DNA of 64,000 nucleotides from Isoetes taiwanensis. Lineage: Eukaryota; Streptophyta; Lycopodiopsida; Isoetales; Isoetaceae. Below the pieces are notes generated by a model. That model saw only the letters and a program-made list of their open reading frames with translations. It was not told where the DNA came from and did no database searches. The stretch covers positions 18,616,620 to 18,680,619 of the forward strand of contig JAJEKV010000016.1 in the NCBI GenBank assembly GCA_021234155.1. The letters are read 5' to 3'. Below are positions 13,636 to 23,910 of the stretch, piece by piece. Made by a program: the position numbers and the translations under genes. Each line of letters begins with the position of its first letter. Within the stretch, counting starts at the first letter, position 1.

Positions 13636-15007
13636 TGTGACGCTCCCTAAATATATACGGCGCTCTGGGCATATACATACGGGGACTTCCCCCTCCCATG
13701 GCAACCATCTCGCCATGAGCAGGGCCCTCCGTCTAACTTCCTAACCATCCGTAGAGATGCCCGGTGAAGGATCTGAGGTGTCATTCGCCCACGCCTTCAA
13801 TGGGACTCCTAAGTTGCGGCGTGAATACATGTTAGCACACAAAGATAAATCATATATAAATAACCACCACGAAGGGTGGCACATCCATCCAAGTACTAAC
13901 GGCAAAGAATATGCATCTAATCCTAAGGAAAACACCCCAAACCCCAGGTTCTACCCCGGTTCAGACTTCTGTGAGGATGGACTGACGGCTCGGTCTCAAG
14001 AGATCAACAGATTTAGGTATAACTTTGGCGTTGGCTGGCATAGAACAATGGCTAGGGTTGTCCACTCCATCCGCCCCTCCCGCAGCCCGCGGTTGCGATG
14101 AGTCCAATCATGCTATGGCGTCACTATAGCCTTCCTGATCACGCAGAACTTAAGGTATCACCCTTCGAGCCTACTCCGGGTTCATGAAGCCCCCGATGAG
14201 GCAGTTAGGGAAGTGTCCCCTTCCGGATCACAAGGTTCCATGGGTGAGCTAGAGAATACGTGCCGCGCCACCCCCCAGATCTGTGATCCCACTTACTCAC
14301 CCTAAATCTACTCAAAGCCGCAGGGTGCCCCATACAGGTCACACCTCTGCACCCGTGGAGTGTCGACCCATACCCGCCCCTACGTGGCCGCCATCGCCTA
14401 GCCCATCTGTAGGAGTCTCAGAGCCTTTTATGTTCGTGCAAGACCCCACCCCCACTTCACCACTGCGTCTCTTATCTGGTGTTAAGCAATTCCATAGCAT
14501 CCACGACTCGGTGGTCTCTTGTGCACAGGCCGCATCTAATGGGAATAATATAGGGCTCTAGAGAGAGAACACACCACAGAGAGGCGCTATGCTATAAATC
14601 AACAAAGTAACCTACTGACTAACCGTCAAATCGGTCTTGGGCTGCTCCATCTCGACTAACTGAAGGGCGCCTGGCTGCTGCTCCTCCTCCTCCATCCCCA
14701 ATTCCTCCCAATTCGAATTGGGGCACAAAAGCCCTAATTTGGATGTCCAAAATGGAAACCCTGCCTTGCCCAATCGATTTGGGCCGGGTGGCATGTCACT
14801 AATTAACTAATTTGGTATTTTAGCCCTTTTAATATTAGGATAAGCCCTAAATTCGAATTAGGGTTTTGGGTTAGGTTTCCACCTTTATAATTTAATTATT
14901 AACATAGCTAACCTTAGCTTATGAATAATTAATGTGCCATTAATCATTCATAGTGACGTGTCATGTATTTATACTTAAATATGCGTATAAATATGTGGAA
15001 CGTCACA
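13636..15007 (-). repeat. LTR of element A (5' LTR, minus strand), 1,372 bp
   Basis: On the minus strand it starts TGTGACGTTCC at 15,007 and ends GCGTCACA at 13,636, giving the TG...CA ends of an LTR, with the primer site adjacent. It shares long blocks with the Gypsy LTRs (25,685-27,245 and 37,175-38,738) and with element B: for example GGTAGAG-CCTC, CACAAGA-CCCACCGGGTC and CCCTTCGTGGTGGTTATTTA. The reading frames inside it are not genes. Confidence 0.85.
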
Positions 15008-15295
15008 CTACAAAGCTGCCATGCTCATGACCACAAAATAAGAACAAGATGAAACAGATATGTACAAAGAGTGAAGGAAACGTGAGCTAATGAGGCTCTC
15101 CAAATTTGAGATAAAACCTAAGTACATCTGAAGAGGCTCCGGTCTAATATAGTGTAGACCGCAAATCTGAGCCCTACATCTATCATCTAGCTATACACTT
15201 AAGTTAACCTAAGCATGCCAAGTGTAGTCTGCCACCACTGACACCTAGCATGTGCATGCAAATGTTAACCATTAGATGGTTAACACTAGGCACCA
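15008..15295. other. Unrecognised spacer
   Basis: No gene or repeat is identifiable between the LTR of element A and the minisatellite. Confidence 0.4.
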
Positions 15296-15725
15296 ACATG
15301 CCACCTAGGCTCAAACATGCCAAGGTGGCTCAAACATGCCACGCAGGCTCCAACATGCCAAGGTGGCTCAAACATGCCATGTGGGCTCTAACATGCCACC
15401 TAGGCTCCAACATGCCAATATGGCTCAGGCATGCCAACGGGGCTCAAACATACCACCTAGGCTCCAACATGACAAGGTGGCTCAGGCATGCCAACGGGGC
15501 TCAAACATGCCACCTAGGCTCCAACATGACAAGGTGGCTCAAACATGCCAGGGTGGCTCAAACATGCCACGTGGGCTCCAACATGCCACCTAGGCTCCAA
15601 CATGCCAAGGTGGCTCAAACATGCCAGCTAGGCTCAAACATGCCAAGGTGGCTCCAACATGCCACGCGGGCTCCAACATGCCACCTAGGCTCCAACATGC
15701 CAAGGTGGCTCAAGCATACCATCTA
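15296..15725. repeat. 19-bp minisatellite, ~22 units (array 1)
   Basis: The unit is CAAACATGCCAAGGTGGCT with variable last third (AAGGTGGCT, CCTAGGCT, CGCGGGCT and others). Nineteen is not a multiple of three, so every frame stays open and gives repetitive peptides. These are not genes. Array 2 at 50,437-51,296 has the same unit and orientation. Confidence 0.95.
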
Positions 15726-15886
15726 GGCACTCCAAGTGGTGACATGGCATACCAAGTAAGCAAGGCCATGTTTTGACTAGGCCAAAAATGAAAAGATATC
15801 CATCTTTGGTCTTTTCATTGGGTGATGTTGGCAAATTTTGGGTGACATGGCTAGATGGTGGTGACACGGACATGATGACTAGGACT

Positions 15887-16419
15887 TTATACAAGAAATA
15901 TGATAACCTTTGGAATTTTTGGTAGAGGAGTTTGGCAATGGATAGAATAGAGGGATCTTGCGCTGACACCCTTCCCCAAATTGAACCAGGCCAGGACTTT
16001 GCGCGGCTTCCTCACCAGAGGGAAGAGGCCAGACCCTAGGGGACGAACCTCAGAAAGGTTGCCGAGGCAGCCTTTCCTACCAGCGCTCCTTCGGGCAGGC
16101 AAATGCCAATGCCTCCCCTCCCGGAGCTCGATTTCTCTATCCGACCATTGAATCCACCATTCAAGTAACCTGCTTCGAGCAGGTTCAAAAAAATCCAAGA
16201 TCCGTCCGGGAGAACTTATCAAACCGTGAAGCGTCCTGCGCTCGACCACGTAGACCCAAGTGTTTTGTCGTTCGAGCAGTGCAAAGGCTCTGGAATAGAG
16301 ATTCGACTTCGCCATGTCATCCGAAATGGTGACATTACCCTAGAGACCAAGTTATACGGTCATTTTTGGCAACGAAAGAAACATGAACCCTCTACATGAC
16401 AATATTCTGCAGCCATTTC
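15887..16419. repeat. Shared cassette, copy 1
   Basis: From GATAGAATAGAGGGATCTTG (about 15,940) to near 16,430 this matches 51,296-51,790 in the same orientation. It ends where the transposase-like pseudogene begins. The minus strand contains a 142-residue frame (15,887-16,315) with RRTLHGLISSPGRILDFFE, which has a recognisable counterpart in copy 2 (51,381-51,641). I do not recognise the peptide and cannot tell whether it was ever translated. Confidence 0.6.
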
Positions 16420-17974
16420 TTACACCAATAGAGTTTTTGGTTGACCAGGAGGTATCATAGGCTTGCCATTTGCATCCCTATGCCAAATTTCTGCCCCACC
16501 TCTCCACTTCTCCTCTGAAGGTCTCATTTTCCATTGCATGATTGGAATTCCTTCTCTCACCCAAAAAGTGAATTGAAGAGGTCTAGAATGACCTTCCATG
16601 TCGAGAGCATAACCATCTACAAAACTCTTCCAATGAGGCACTTCTTCTACGAGAGATCCTATAGGAGATGGAGTAATACATCCATGAAATATTTCCAGTA
16701 GCCTGGGAAAGTTGGTCACTGTCTGCTGTCTCAATACATGACTATATTTTCCAAACAATGCGTCCACATCCTCATGAGTATGTCCGGGCATTAGGAACCC
16801 CAAATTGACTCTTTCAAAAATACCCACAGCTGTTAAGTAGGATAGGAAAGAAAACATCCACCTGTTCTTATTTTGACCAGCACAATTATCAAGTTGCAAG
16901 AGGAGCTTTCTAGGCAGATCTCGAGGTTTAGCACGAGATGTTGAAGCTACAACATGTTCATTAGATCCATGCCTCCTAAACCTTGCCTTGCTAAACTTTT
17001 TAATACTATTAGGCTTTCCATCCAACAATGCACTATGTAGTGCCTGGCTAGCTGTAGGGTCCTGGAGGTGACCATTATAACCATTCTCATAGTTTCTTAA
17101 GCACCTCATGATACTCCCAATGTGAAAATTTGGACCATCACTCCACAACTCTAAACTGAAATGGCCATAGTAGGTCTGAGACTGCCCATGCAAGATTGCC
17201 CCAGTCATTGAAATCTGCAAAGGGTATGATCTTCCACATGACTTAGGTATATACTTGAATTGTGGAAGACAAGTCTTTTGTTGGTCCATTTTATCATGTA
17301 TAATACATAGATAGTTATTAGGTTCCATTGCAGATAAGATCCTCCATATCCAATAAGTTGATCTACATGATAGTTGATCTGTCATATGGTCCTTATATGT
17401 TCCCTTATCTTTGCCCTTAGACTTGGTTGCACAGTTTTATCTAGTGTCTCCTTCAGCTTAGCACATAAATTGCACTTTGCAAAGTTGTTTGAAGTTGCTA
17501 CGGTCACATGCTTGAAATGCTTATTCCATAGCCTACTAAAACTGGGCTGAGATATAGAGGCCACTCCAAGTTCCAGAAGCAATGCATTTATTTCCTCTAA
17601 ATGCTCTTCTGGGTACAATGGGATGGCAATCTCTTTTCAACAACAACTCTACCCTGTTCATCCTTCTTACTCTTATGTGGCATGTTTTCTGCATTAAAAT
17701 CCACATATCTTTCAAATATTTCATTTGCAGCTATAGTTCTTGAGGTAGGCCTTACCAGGCCAATGTTCCCGTGCAATGCAATTCTACTACCATTTTCATG
17801 TCTCTTTTGCCAGTTGTGCCAAAAAGATATTGGAATTCCATGTATAGCCATCCATGCTTTTGAACATATCCACTTTCCGTTCAATGGGAATCTTTTCTTC
17901 TTTGATCTTTCATCCTGAATTGCATAGCCAAATACGGTGTACATGAAGTCACCTCTGGATCCACTCAACAACAT
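16420..17974 (-). pseudogene. Transposase-like gene (GHTHEDVD family), copy 1
   Basis: Three consecutive minus-strand frames make one protein. The first (17,974-17,610) has FPLNGKWICSKAWMAIHGI and GNIGLVRPTSRTIAANEI. The second (17,618-17,385) has an AKCNLCAKLKE Cys pair. The third (17,385-16,420, 321 residues) has HDKMDQQKTCLPQF, LLLQLDNCAGQNKNRWMF and LGFLMPGHTHEDVDALFGKYS. Frameshifts lie near 17,610 and 17,385. The three blocks have the spacing of a DDE-type catalytic core (D in HDKMD, D in LQLDN, acidic residue in EDVD). Similar proteins occur in many eukaryote genomes, and I believe the database label is DUF7869, not checked. A transposase role is inference. It abuts the shared cassette at its 3' end. 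Confidence 0.7.
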
Positions 17975-18447
17975 TCAATAGTTGTCTAGGACTTATCGAC
18001 AAAATAGTCCTCGACCTACGAACTGAAGTTTTCGCACACGGCCAATTATACACAGCACTCACCCGTGTTCGAACAAAAGAAGATGTACTAATTCTGTTGG
18101 ATCCAAACAACACATCACAGACTACAACAAACGTCATATACAAAGAACTCTTGCCGTAAATCAGGTACGCACCCAAAAAAAAAAAACATTCCACTACACT
18201 CCATGCCGATGATATAGCTAGAGCACCCATGCCTTCTTCGGGCACTGACGTTGTCCCTATATTATCCTAGAAGACATACATGTAATATAGATGGAATATA
18301 AGCAATCTGGAGTGAGAAACCACTTGCCAAAGTCCAATTCCTCGATCCCCTAATCTAACATGTGGACCTAATTAATTTCAGAATTTGATAAATAGCCTTT
18401 GAATTTATGGCATGAAATTGTGCAGGCTGCTTTGTTAGATTGAAAAT
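17975..18447. other. Upstream flank of the transposase-like pseudogene
   Basis: The minus-strand frame at 17,949-18,245 has no recognisable motif and contains a poly-Lys-like run from A-rich DNA. The rest up to the Mutator-like target duplication holds nothing I can identify. Confidence 0.35.
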
Positions 18448-18456
18448 GCAGGAAAG
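18448..18456. other. Target site duplication, left (9 bp)
   Basis: GCAGGAAAG, identical to 21,426-21,434. Nine base pairs is the hallmark target duplication of Mutator-like elements. Confidence 0.93.
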
Positions 18457-18896
18457 GGCTCAGGATACTTTTACCCTTGATTCGGTGATCCCGGAGATAA
18501 ATTTACCAGCCTCCGGGATCCCGGGTCGCCCTCGATGGGGTCCGTTGGGGAGACCCCGTTCTGAGGTACGGCAGACGCCACGTCGGCCCGGACCATCCCC
18601 GCCCGCCCAAAACCGGGCGGTAATCGCGGCCGCCCTCACCGAGATCCCCGCCTCCGGGATCATCCACGCGATCCCCTCCTCCGGGATCCCCACGGTCGCT
18701 GGCCGTTAACGGCGGACGATATCCGCCGAGGTGATCCCCTCCTCCGGGATCCCCGGCACCCCGGACGCGGATCCCCTCCTCCGGGATCACCCAATCGTGG
18801 CTGATAACGGCGGACGCCATCCGCCGTGGTGATCCCCACCTCCGGGATCCCCGGGCACCCCGGACGCGGATCCCCTCCTCCGGGATCACCCCCCCG
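18457..18896. repeat. Left terminal inverted repeat of the Mutator-like element
   Basis: It contains about three ~120-bp subrepeats of the pattern GATCCCCTCCTCCGGGATC - CCGGCACCCCGGACGCG - TGGCTGATAACGGCGGAC. The outer ~35 bp (GGCTCAGGATACTTTTACCC) is not part of the subrepeat. Reading frames on both strands are artefacts of the repeat. Confidence 0.9.
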
Positions 18897-18942
18897 TGGC
18901 TGATAACGGCGGACGATATCCGCCGAGGTGATCCCCTCCTCC

Positions 18943-18947
<5 letters not shown>

Positions 18948-18978
<31 letters not shown>

Positions 18979-19736
18979 AGGTTAAGGCAGATTGATATTA
19001 CATGCAAAAAAGGTTACATGAATATGTACAGCAATTGCAAAAGGAGGAACCTTTGCAATGCTTACTTGTCCCAAGAAGGGACTGAAAAAGGCATAGCACA
19101 GCTAGGTATTCAAAATTTGCTGTACCAGCTAAACAAAAAGATCAGATCAGATCAAATGTCTGTAATAGTTCAAGACAGAAAACAGAACAGGAAGTTTCTA
19201 CTCATAGCCCAAAACAAACTCCAATGGATCGACCTGGACAATATGGAATACTGTCTCAAGCTCATCAAGATCCAAAGGGGTATGGACCATGAACTGCAGC
19301 ATGATTTCAGAGGTGATGTCAAAGTGCTCCTCCCATTTTGCAGCAAAGTAAATCTTCAGATCATTCCACCACCAAAGATCTTCATCATCCAGAATGACTC
19401 CCAAAGCTGTCTGAGCCAAAATGTGCTGCTTCAGGTGTATCATCTTGGCCTTGATTACCTCCCTTGTCCACTGCTCAAAAGCCGGTTTTGGATCATATCT
19501 TCCACGAGAGGGGGGGATAACCATATCATAATGCTCGGTCACAAAATCTGTCAATGTCAACATCAGCATCAGAGATAGTAAGTTTAAAGAAAGCATAAAA
19601 ACCATGGTAATTCCCTAAAGAATCCCAATTTCTGTCATATGCTGAGCCCTTGCTTCTTCTATGTGCTATAGCTGTCTCAACCAGCAGGGACTGGAAGCAG
19701 GCTTTGATCCAATTGAGATTAAATGTTTTGTGATCG
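18948..19736 (-). mobile_element. 5'-truncated LINE tail nested in the Mutator-like element
   Basis: On the plus strand it opens with ~30 T (18,947-18,977), so on the minus strand it ends in poly(A). The minus strand encodes, with a frame break near 19,600, SLLVETAIAHRRSKGSAYDR, GNYHGFYAFFK and a stretch ending FVLGYE. The first part resembles the LINE tail at 41,182-41,502 (MEVALMALAHHRK, MIQGFYVFFK). An 11-bp duplication TCCTCCGGGAT flanks it (18,937-18,947 and 19,737-19,747), although that word is also part of the host subrepeat. Confidence 0.75.
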
Positions 19737-20440
19737 TCCTCCGGGATCACCCGACCGTGGCTGATAATCCGCCATGGTGATCCCTTCCTCCGGGATCCCC
19801 GGGCACCCCGGACGCGGATCCCGTCCTCCGGGATCACCCCCTCCCCCTCCCCCCCGGTGGCTGATAACGGCGGACGCTATCCGCCGTGGTGATCCCCTCC
19901 TCCGGGATCCCCGAGATGGTGACGTGGATCCCGTGACTTGGATCCCGCGGCTCGCCGTGGGCGCTTTCACGGGCGCTTATCCGCCGTGGTGATCCCCCCC
20001 TCCGGGATCACCCGTCCGGGTGAGTGGATCCCGTCCTCCGGGATCATCCGTCCGTTGCCGAGGTGGAGAGCGCCGACGTAGATGTCGCCGACGTGGAGGC
20101 GGGAGTTATTCTCCGCCGTTAGATGCACTCCGAGCTAGTTTTGTGTCAGCCATTAGATCCGGTGATTTATACCGTCCTCCGAGATCCCAGAAGCAGCAGC
20201 ACCTTTAATTTTATAATTAAATTCGGACAGGCCATTAATGATGCGTACGTGGCCAATCCCCGTCCCGCCACGTGGCGCCCGGGGATACCGGAGGACGGCG
20301 CAGAGCACTCCGCCGATGTCGAAGAGTCCAAGTTCGCAGAAACTCGCGTGGGCGCCCCGTTTATTCCTCCTCGCATAGTGGTTTTTGTCGGGCATCGCAC
20401 TATTAGCGCCATGGAACTCGTTTACCTCCCCAGATAACGG

Positions 20441-20985
20441 TTACTGAGGTAAAATCGACCCTTTCACTCGCTTTATCAAGTTTTTTACTATTTCCTACTA
20501 TTCTTTACTAAATCTTACCGTGGCTTGCGATGGACCTAATCCTTAACCCCGAAGTCAGCCTCAACACCGCTTTTGGTGAGAATCTTTGTCTTGACTCAGC
20601 GCCGCTTCGATGCAGTCCAAATTCGAGATTCTCGCACAATCGGGCGAATCGGATGCCAAGGTGGAGTCCCCTGCCGCCGGGGCAACAAAAATTGGATGAA
20701 GGGGAGGAAAAATGGTGGGGAAGAATACAGAGGAGGAGGTGAAAGAACGAAGTTTCTCGTGGACGCCAACCTGGCCGGGCGATTTGAATGAGGAAGGGGG
20801 GCCAGCAAAGGAGGGTCAGGTCATAGACGAGCCTGATTACAGTTACCTGAACCAAGAGGCCCCTGATTACAGTTATGATCAGCTGGCAAAGAGATGGAAG
20901 TGCTTAGTTGATGATTGCACCAAAACTTACTCCAGGAAGGTTGAGCTCGAAAATCACAGGTTTCGAGTGCATGCCTTGCTTGATA
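20441..20985 (+). pseudogene. Captured gene fragment with one C2H2 zinc finger
   Basis: A frame from 20,712 reads through DEPDYSYLNQEAPDYSYDQ and then KCLVDDCTKTYSRKVELENH with a final RFRVH. This is C-x4-C-x12-H-x4-H, a single C2H2 zinc finger of the DNA-binding type. It then runs straight into the right inverted repeat, so the protein is truncated. Upstream, a short frame from ATG 20,530 (MDLILNPEVSLNTAFG) ends at a donor-like GTGAGAAT, hinting that the piece carries a host first exon and intron boundary. Base composition is ordinary compared with the GC-rich arms. This fits a captured host gene fragment carried inside a Mutator-like element. Whether it is transcribed cannot be told from sequence. 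Confidence 0.65.
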
Positions 20986-20987
20986 GG

Positions 20988-21425
20988 GGGGGTGATCCCG
21001 GAGGAGGGGATCCGCGTCCGGGGTGCCCGGGGATCCCGGAGGTGGGGATCACCACGGCGGATGGCGTCCGCCGTTATCAGCCACGGCCGGGTGATCCCGG
21101 AGGAGGGGATCCGCGTCCGGGGTGCCGGGAATCCCGGAGGAGGGGATCACCTCGGCGGATATCGTCCGCCGTTAACAGCCAGCGACCGTGGGGATCCCGG
21201 AGGAGGGGATCGCGTGGATGATCCTGGAGGCGGGGATCTCTGAGGCGCGGACGGCCGCGATTGCACGAGGTTTTGGACGGCGGGGATGGTCCGGGCCGAC
21301 GTGGCGTCTGTCGTACCTCAGAACGGGGTCTCCCCAACGGACCCCGTCGAGGGCGACCCGGGATCCCGGAGGCCGGTAAATTTATCTCCGGGATCACCGA
21401 ATCAAGGGTAAAAGTATCCTGAGCC
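20988..21425. repeat. Right terminal inverted repeat of the Mutator-like element
   Basis: Reverse complement of 18,457-18,896 with few differences. It begins immediately after the zinc-finger fragment and ends at the right 9-bp duplication. Confidence 0.9.
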
Positions 21426-21434
21426 GCAGGAAAG
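21426..21434. other. Target site duplication, right (9 bp)
   Basis: GCAGGAAAG, identical to 18,448-18,456. Confidence 0.93.
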
Positions 21435-22766
21435 GCATCCCTTCTTTTTTACCTTGGGAGTAGGCAAGGTTGACCTTAATCTAGAATTAGGATATATATT
21501 GGCTTGTTTTCTGGTACATGCATCGGTATGAGCAAGCTATTCTAGATATGAGCAAATATCATCAGCTAACATGCTAGAAGCTGTTCGTAGTGCATAGAGT
21601 GGACTAGGCCTTGGAACCAGCCACCATAATGACAATATGAGCGGTTAGTCTAGGCTATAGAATTCTGAGTACCCTAGTTATCATGGAGCATGCTATTTGG
21701 AAATGTATGCCTTACACTCTGAATAAAACATACTTAGAGATTTGGACTGCAAATTGAGAGAAGAGCTCACATGCCTCCTTTAGTAATTGCTAACGGCATG
21801 GGGTTTCTTTCCTCGCACTCTATTTTACATCTCAGAAGTAGCAACCTCCAACTGGCTCGATTAGGTTCATTTCTTTTGTTGTGCCAAGGACCGTTTGCAT
21901 CCTTCCATAGACCAAAAGGCATCAGATCTTGAATCAGGTCGGTTTTGGATATTTTGTATCTATGGTATGCATTACGTTCCTTTTATTCACAAATAAGTTT
22001 TGGAAGGTTGGAAGAGAGTATTTATTGTAGATATCCTTGAAAAGCTTTTTCAAGCCTATGTTGTTTCTAAAAGTAACATTCAAATTGCTGTGTGCTGCCA
22101 AAGGCCTTCTGATACTAATTGCACTTCTTAAATGGCCATGTCAGCCAACAAACTTATTTATGCCACAGGTACAAATTCATTTGTTTTGTTTTTTCGTCGT
22201 TGTAAAGGACATTATTGATTTAGATGGTCATGGTGATCTTAGACAGGTAGAATTGTTCTTATAGCTGTCTACACTTAGATCCTATTTAATTGTGGAAGCT
22301 ATATGAAATATATTTTGCCAAAGAAAATGATATTGCTGCTATGTTATCAGTGGTTGCAATAGCACATGGAAAACATAGGACAGATGCACAAAAAAATACC
22401 ATGTAATCGTTGATGCTTAAACAATCTACAGCGAAAATCAAAGACATCACAAATGTGCCATTACTGATCATAAACTGAAATGGATTGCTGAGAAAAATGA
22501 GACATGAATTAAGACATGAAACATTAGTCTCAAAATACGCAGACATAAGCTGACGCCGTAGAGCTAGCTTAATTGAGAGACACTAGTGCATACGATTATG
22601 CCTGCATTTTTTATTTCTGGCCTCACTGAACCAACAATTCCTTTCAAGCAATTAATCCTAGCAGCAGCCAATACCTGCATCAAATCCACGATTTTTTACC
22701 TTGTGGCCACGCTCAGCCTCGAGCCCTTAGTTAAAAAATAAACGGAGTAGATAGCACTTGTCGGAG
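21435..22766. other. Unrecognised non-coding stretch
   Basis: Only short frames without motifs are present. It continues the sequence into which the Mutator-like element inserted. Confidence 0.4.
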
Positions 22767-22955
22767 AGCTTCTACACGATTTCAGCCGGAAGTGGGCTTT
22801 GCACAAATCTGCCAGAAAATATAGATAATTCTAAAAAAAATTCCTCTACACGATTTCAGCCGGAAGTGGGCTTTGCATAAATCCACCGTTTGCTCCGCTA
22901 GTGTGAGCCGGATAAGCTAGCCAGAAAATATAGATAATTCTAAAAAAATTCCGTT
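22767..22955. repeat. Imperfect tandem duplication, unit ~80-110 bp
   Basis: CTACACGATTTCAGCCGGAA followed by GTGGGCTTTGCA occurs twice (from about 22,771 and about 22,851), and AGAAAATATAGATAATTC occurs twice (about 22,814 and 22,923). The second copy carries an insert. Confidence 0.8.
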
Positions 22956-22974
22956 TGGAACAATTTTATATATA

Positions 22975-23910
22975 GTCAGATAATTAACAAGATTGCGTAT
23001 TAAACGGGAGCAAATCATCGAAACGAGAGCAAAAGGAATATTCCTCAAAGATTCCCCTTTTTTTTTTACAAAAAAGAGGGTAAAACGGGATAAAAATTTT
23101 ATTTTTGGCATAAAAATGAATTTTGACCCCCTCCAAAATCACTCATTTTTTTGTGCAAAGATAAAATTGACTATGTCAAAGTGACACTTTTCCTAACAGT
23201 TAGAATCTACCTGAAGTATGTTATTAGAGAAAACCCCTAATTTAAGAGTATGTTCTACACAACATTTTGTTAGCTTGGATCGTTTTCCAGAAAACGTACT
23301 TTTAGGTTACAATGAGACATTTTTTAATGATATAATATTTTAAAGTACCAAAATTGTATTCCGGAATACACTTTTACTATTCGAGAATAACAGAAGTGTA
23401 TTCCGGAATACACTTTTGCTTTTTTTGAAAGTCAAAGTGTATTCCAGAATACACTTTTGGTCTTGCTCGAAATTCGAAGTGTATTCCGGAATACATATTT
23501 GCTGTACAAGTTTTTGAGACTCAACAATGATCTTGCAATTTTTCGAATTTTCCGGATTTGCAATGACCTTGCAATCTTTTTGTTGCAATTGAAACAATAA
23601 CAAGCAACAATTTGTAGTTGCACAACTTTTGAGATATTAAGATACTAGGAATACAAATTGTGCTCTATTCCGGAATACAAGATTGTATTCCAGAATACAA
23701 AAGTGTATTCCGGAATACACTTTTGTATTCTGTGGGCAACTAAATCTGGCTCTGGGCAATTGTATCTTGGCGTTCAGGATCTCTTGAACATTTTAGAAGT
23801 CTAAAAGAAGAAAATAAAATAGAGGGATACTGGATAGGGATACTGGATAACGGCTCCGGGAGAAGAGGGAAATATATTCTGGAATACACTTTGTATTCCA
23901 GAATAGGATT
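22975..23910 (+). repeat. Left arm of a putative DNA element, with palindrome array
   Basis: The outer part (AATTAACAAG ... ATTAAACGGGAG, about 22,981-23,011, continuing to about 23,165) matches the reverse complement of 39,645-39,815. Inside it follow seven or more copies of the 18-bp palindrome GTGTATTCCGGAATACAC or close variants (23,356; 23,397; 23,437; 23,479; 23,664; 23,684; 23,703; 23,876), partly spaced ~40 bp. Such arrays next to inverted ends are typical of subterminal transposase binding sites. Confidence 0.65.

Larger units (their letters stand above)
18457..21425. mobile_element. Mutator-like element with long inverted repeats, 2,969 bp
   Basis: The ends are 18,457 GGCTCAGGATAC... 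and its reverse complement ending at 21,425. Terminal inverted repeats run ~440 bp (18,457-18,896 and 20,988-21,425), are very similar to each other, and are flanked by perfect 9-bp duplications. The repeats are GC-rich and built of short internal palindromic units such as GATCCCCTCCTCCGGGATC. No transposase is present. The interior holds a nested LINE tail (18,948-19,736) and a gene-like segment with a C2H2 finger (about 20,440-20,985), so this is a non-autonomous, gene-carrying (Pack-MULE-like) element. High arm similarity suggests recent activity. Confidence 0.92.

Noticed and set aside
13757-14561. Frames inside the LTRs (also in 26,377-26,957, 37,420-38,563 and 56,097-56,671)
   Set aside because: They lie in LTR sequence shared by four related LTRs and are not preserved between copies.
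15250-15726. 158-residue repetitive frame (also those at 50,252-51,556)
   Set aside because: These arise from the 19-bp minisatellite, which has no stop in any frame. There is no domain.
18440-19007. Gly/Arg/Pro-rich frames on both strands of the Mutator-like arms (also 19,719-20,412 and 20,908-21,397)
   Set aside because: They result from GC-rich palindromic subrepeats with few stops, and overlap one another on both strands.
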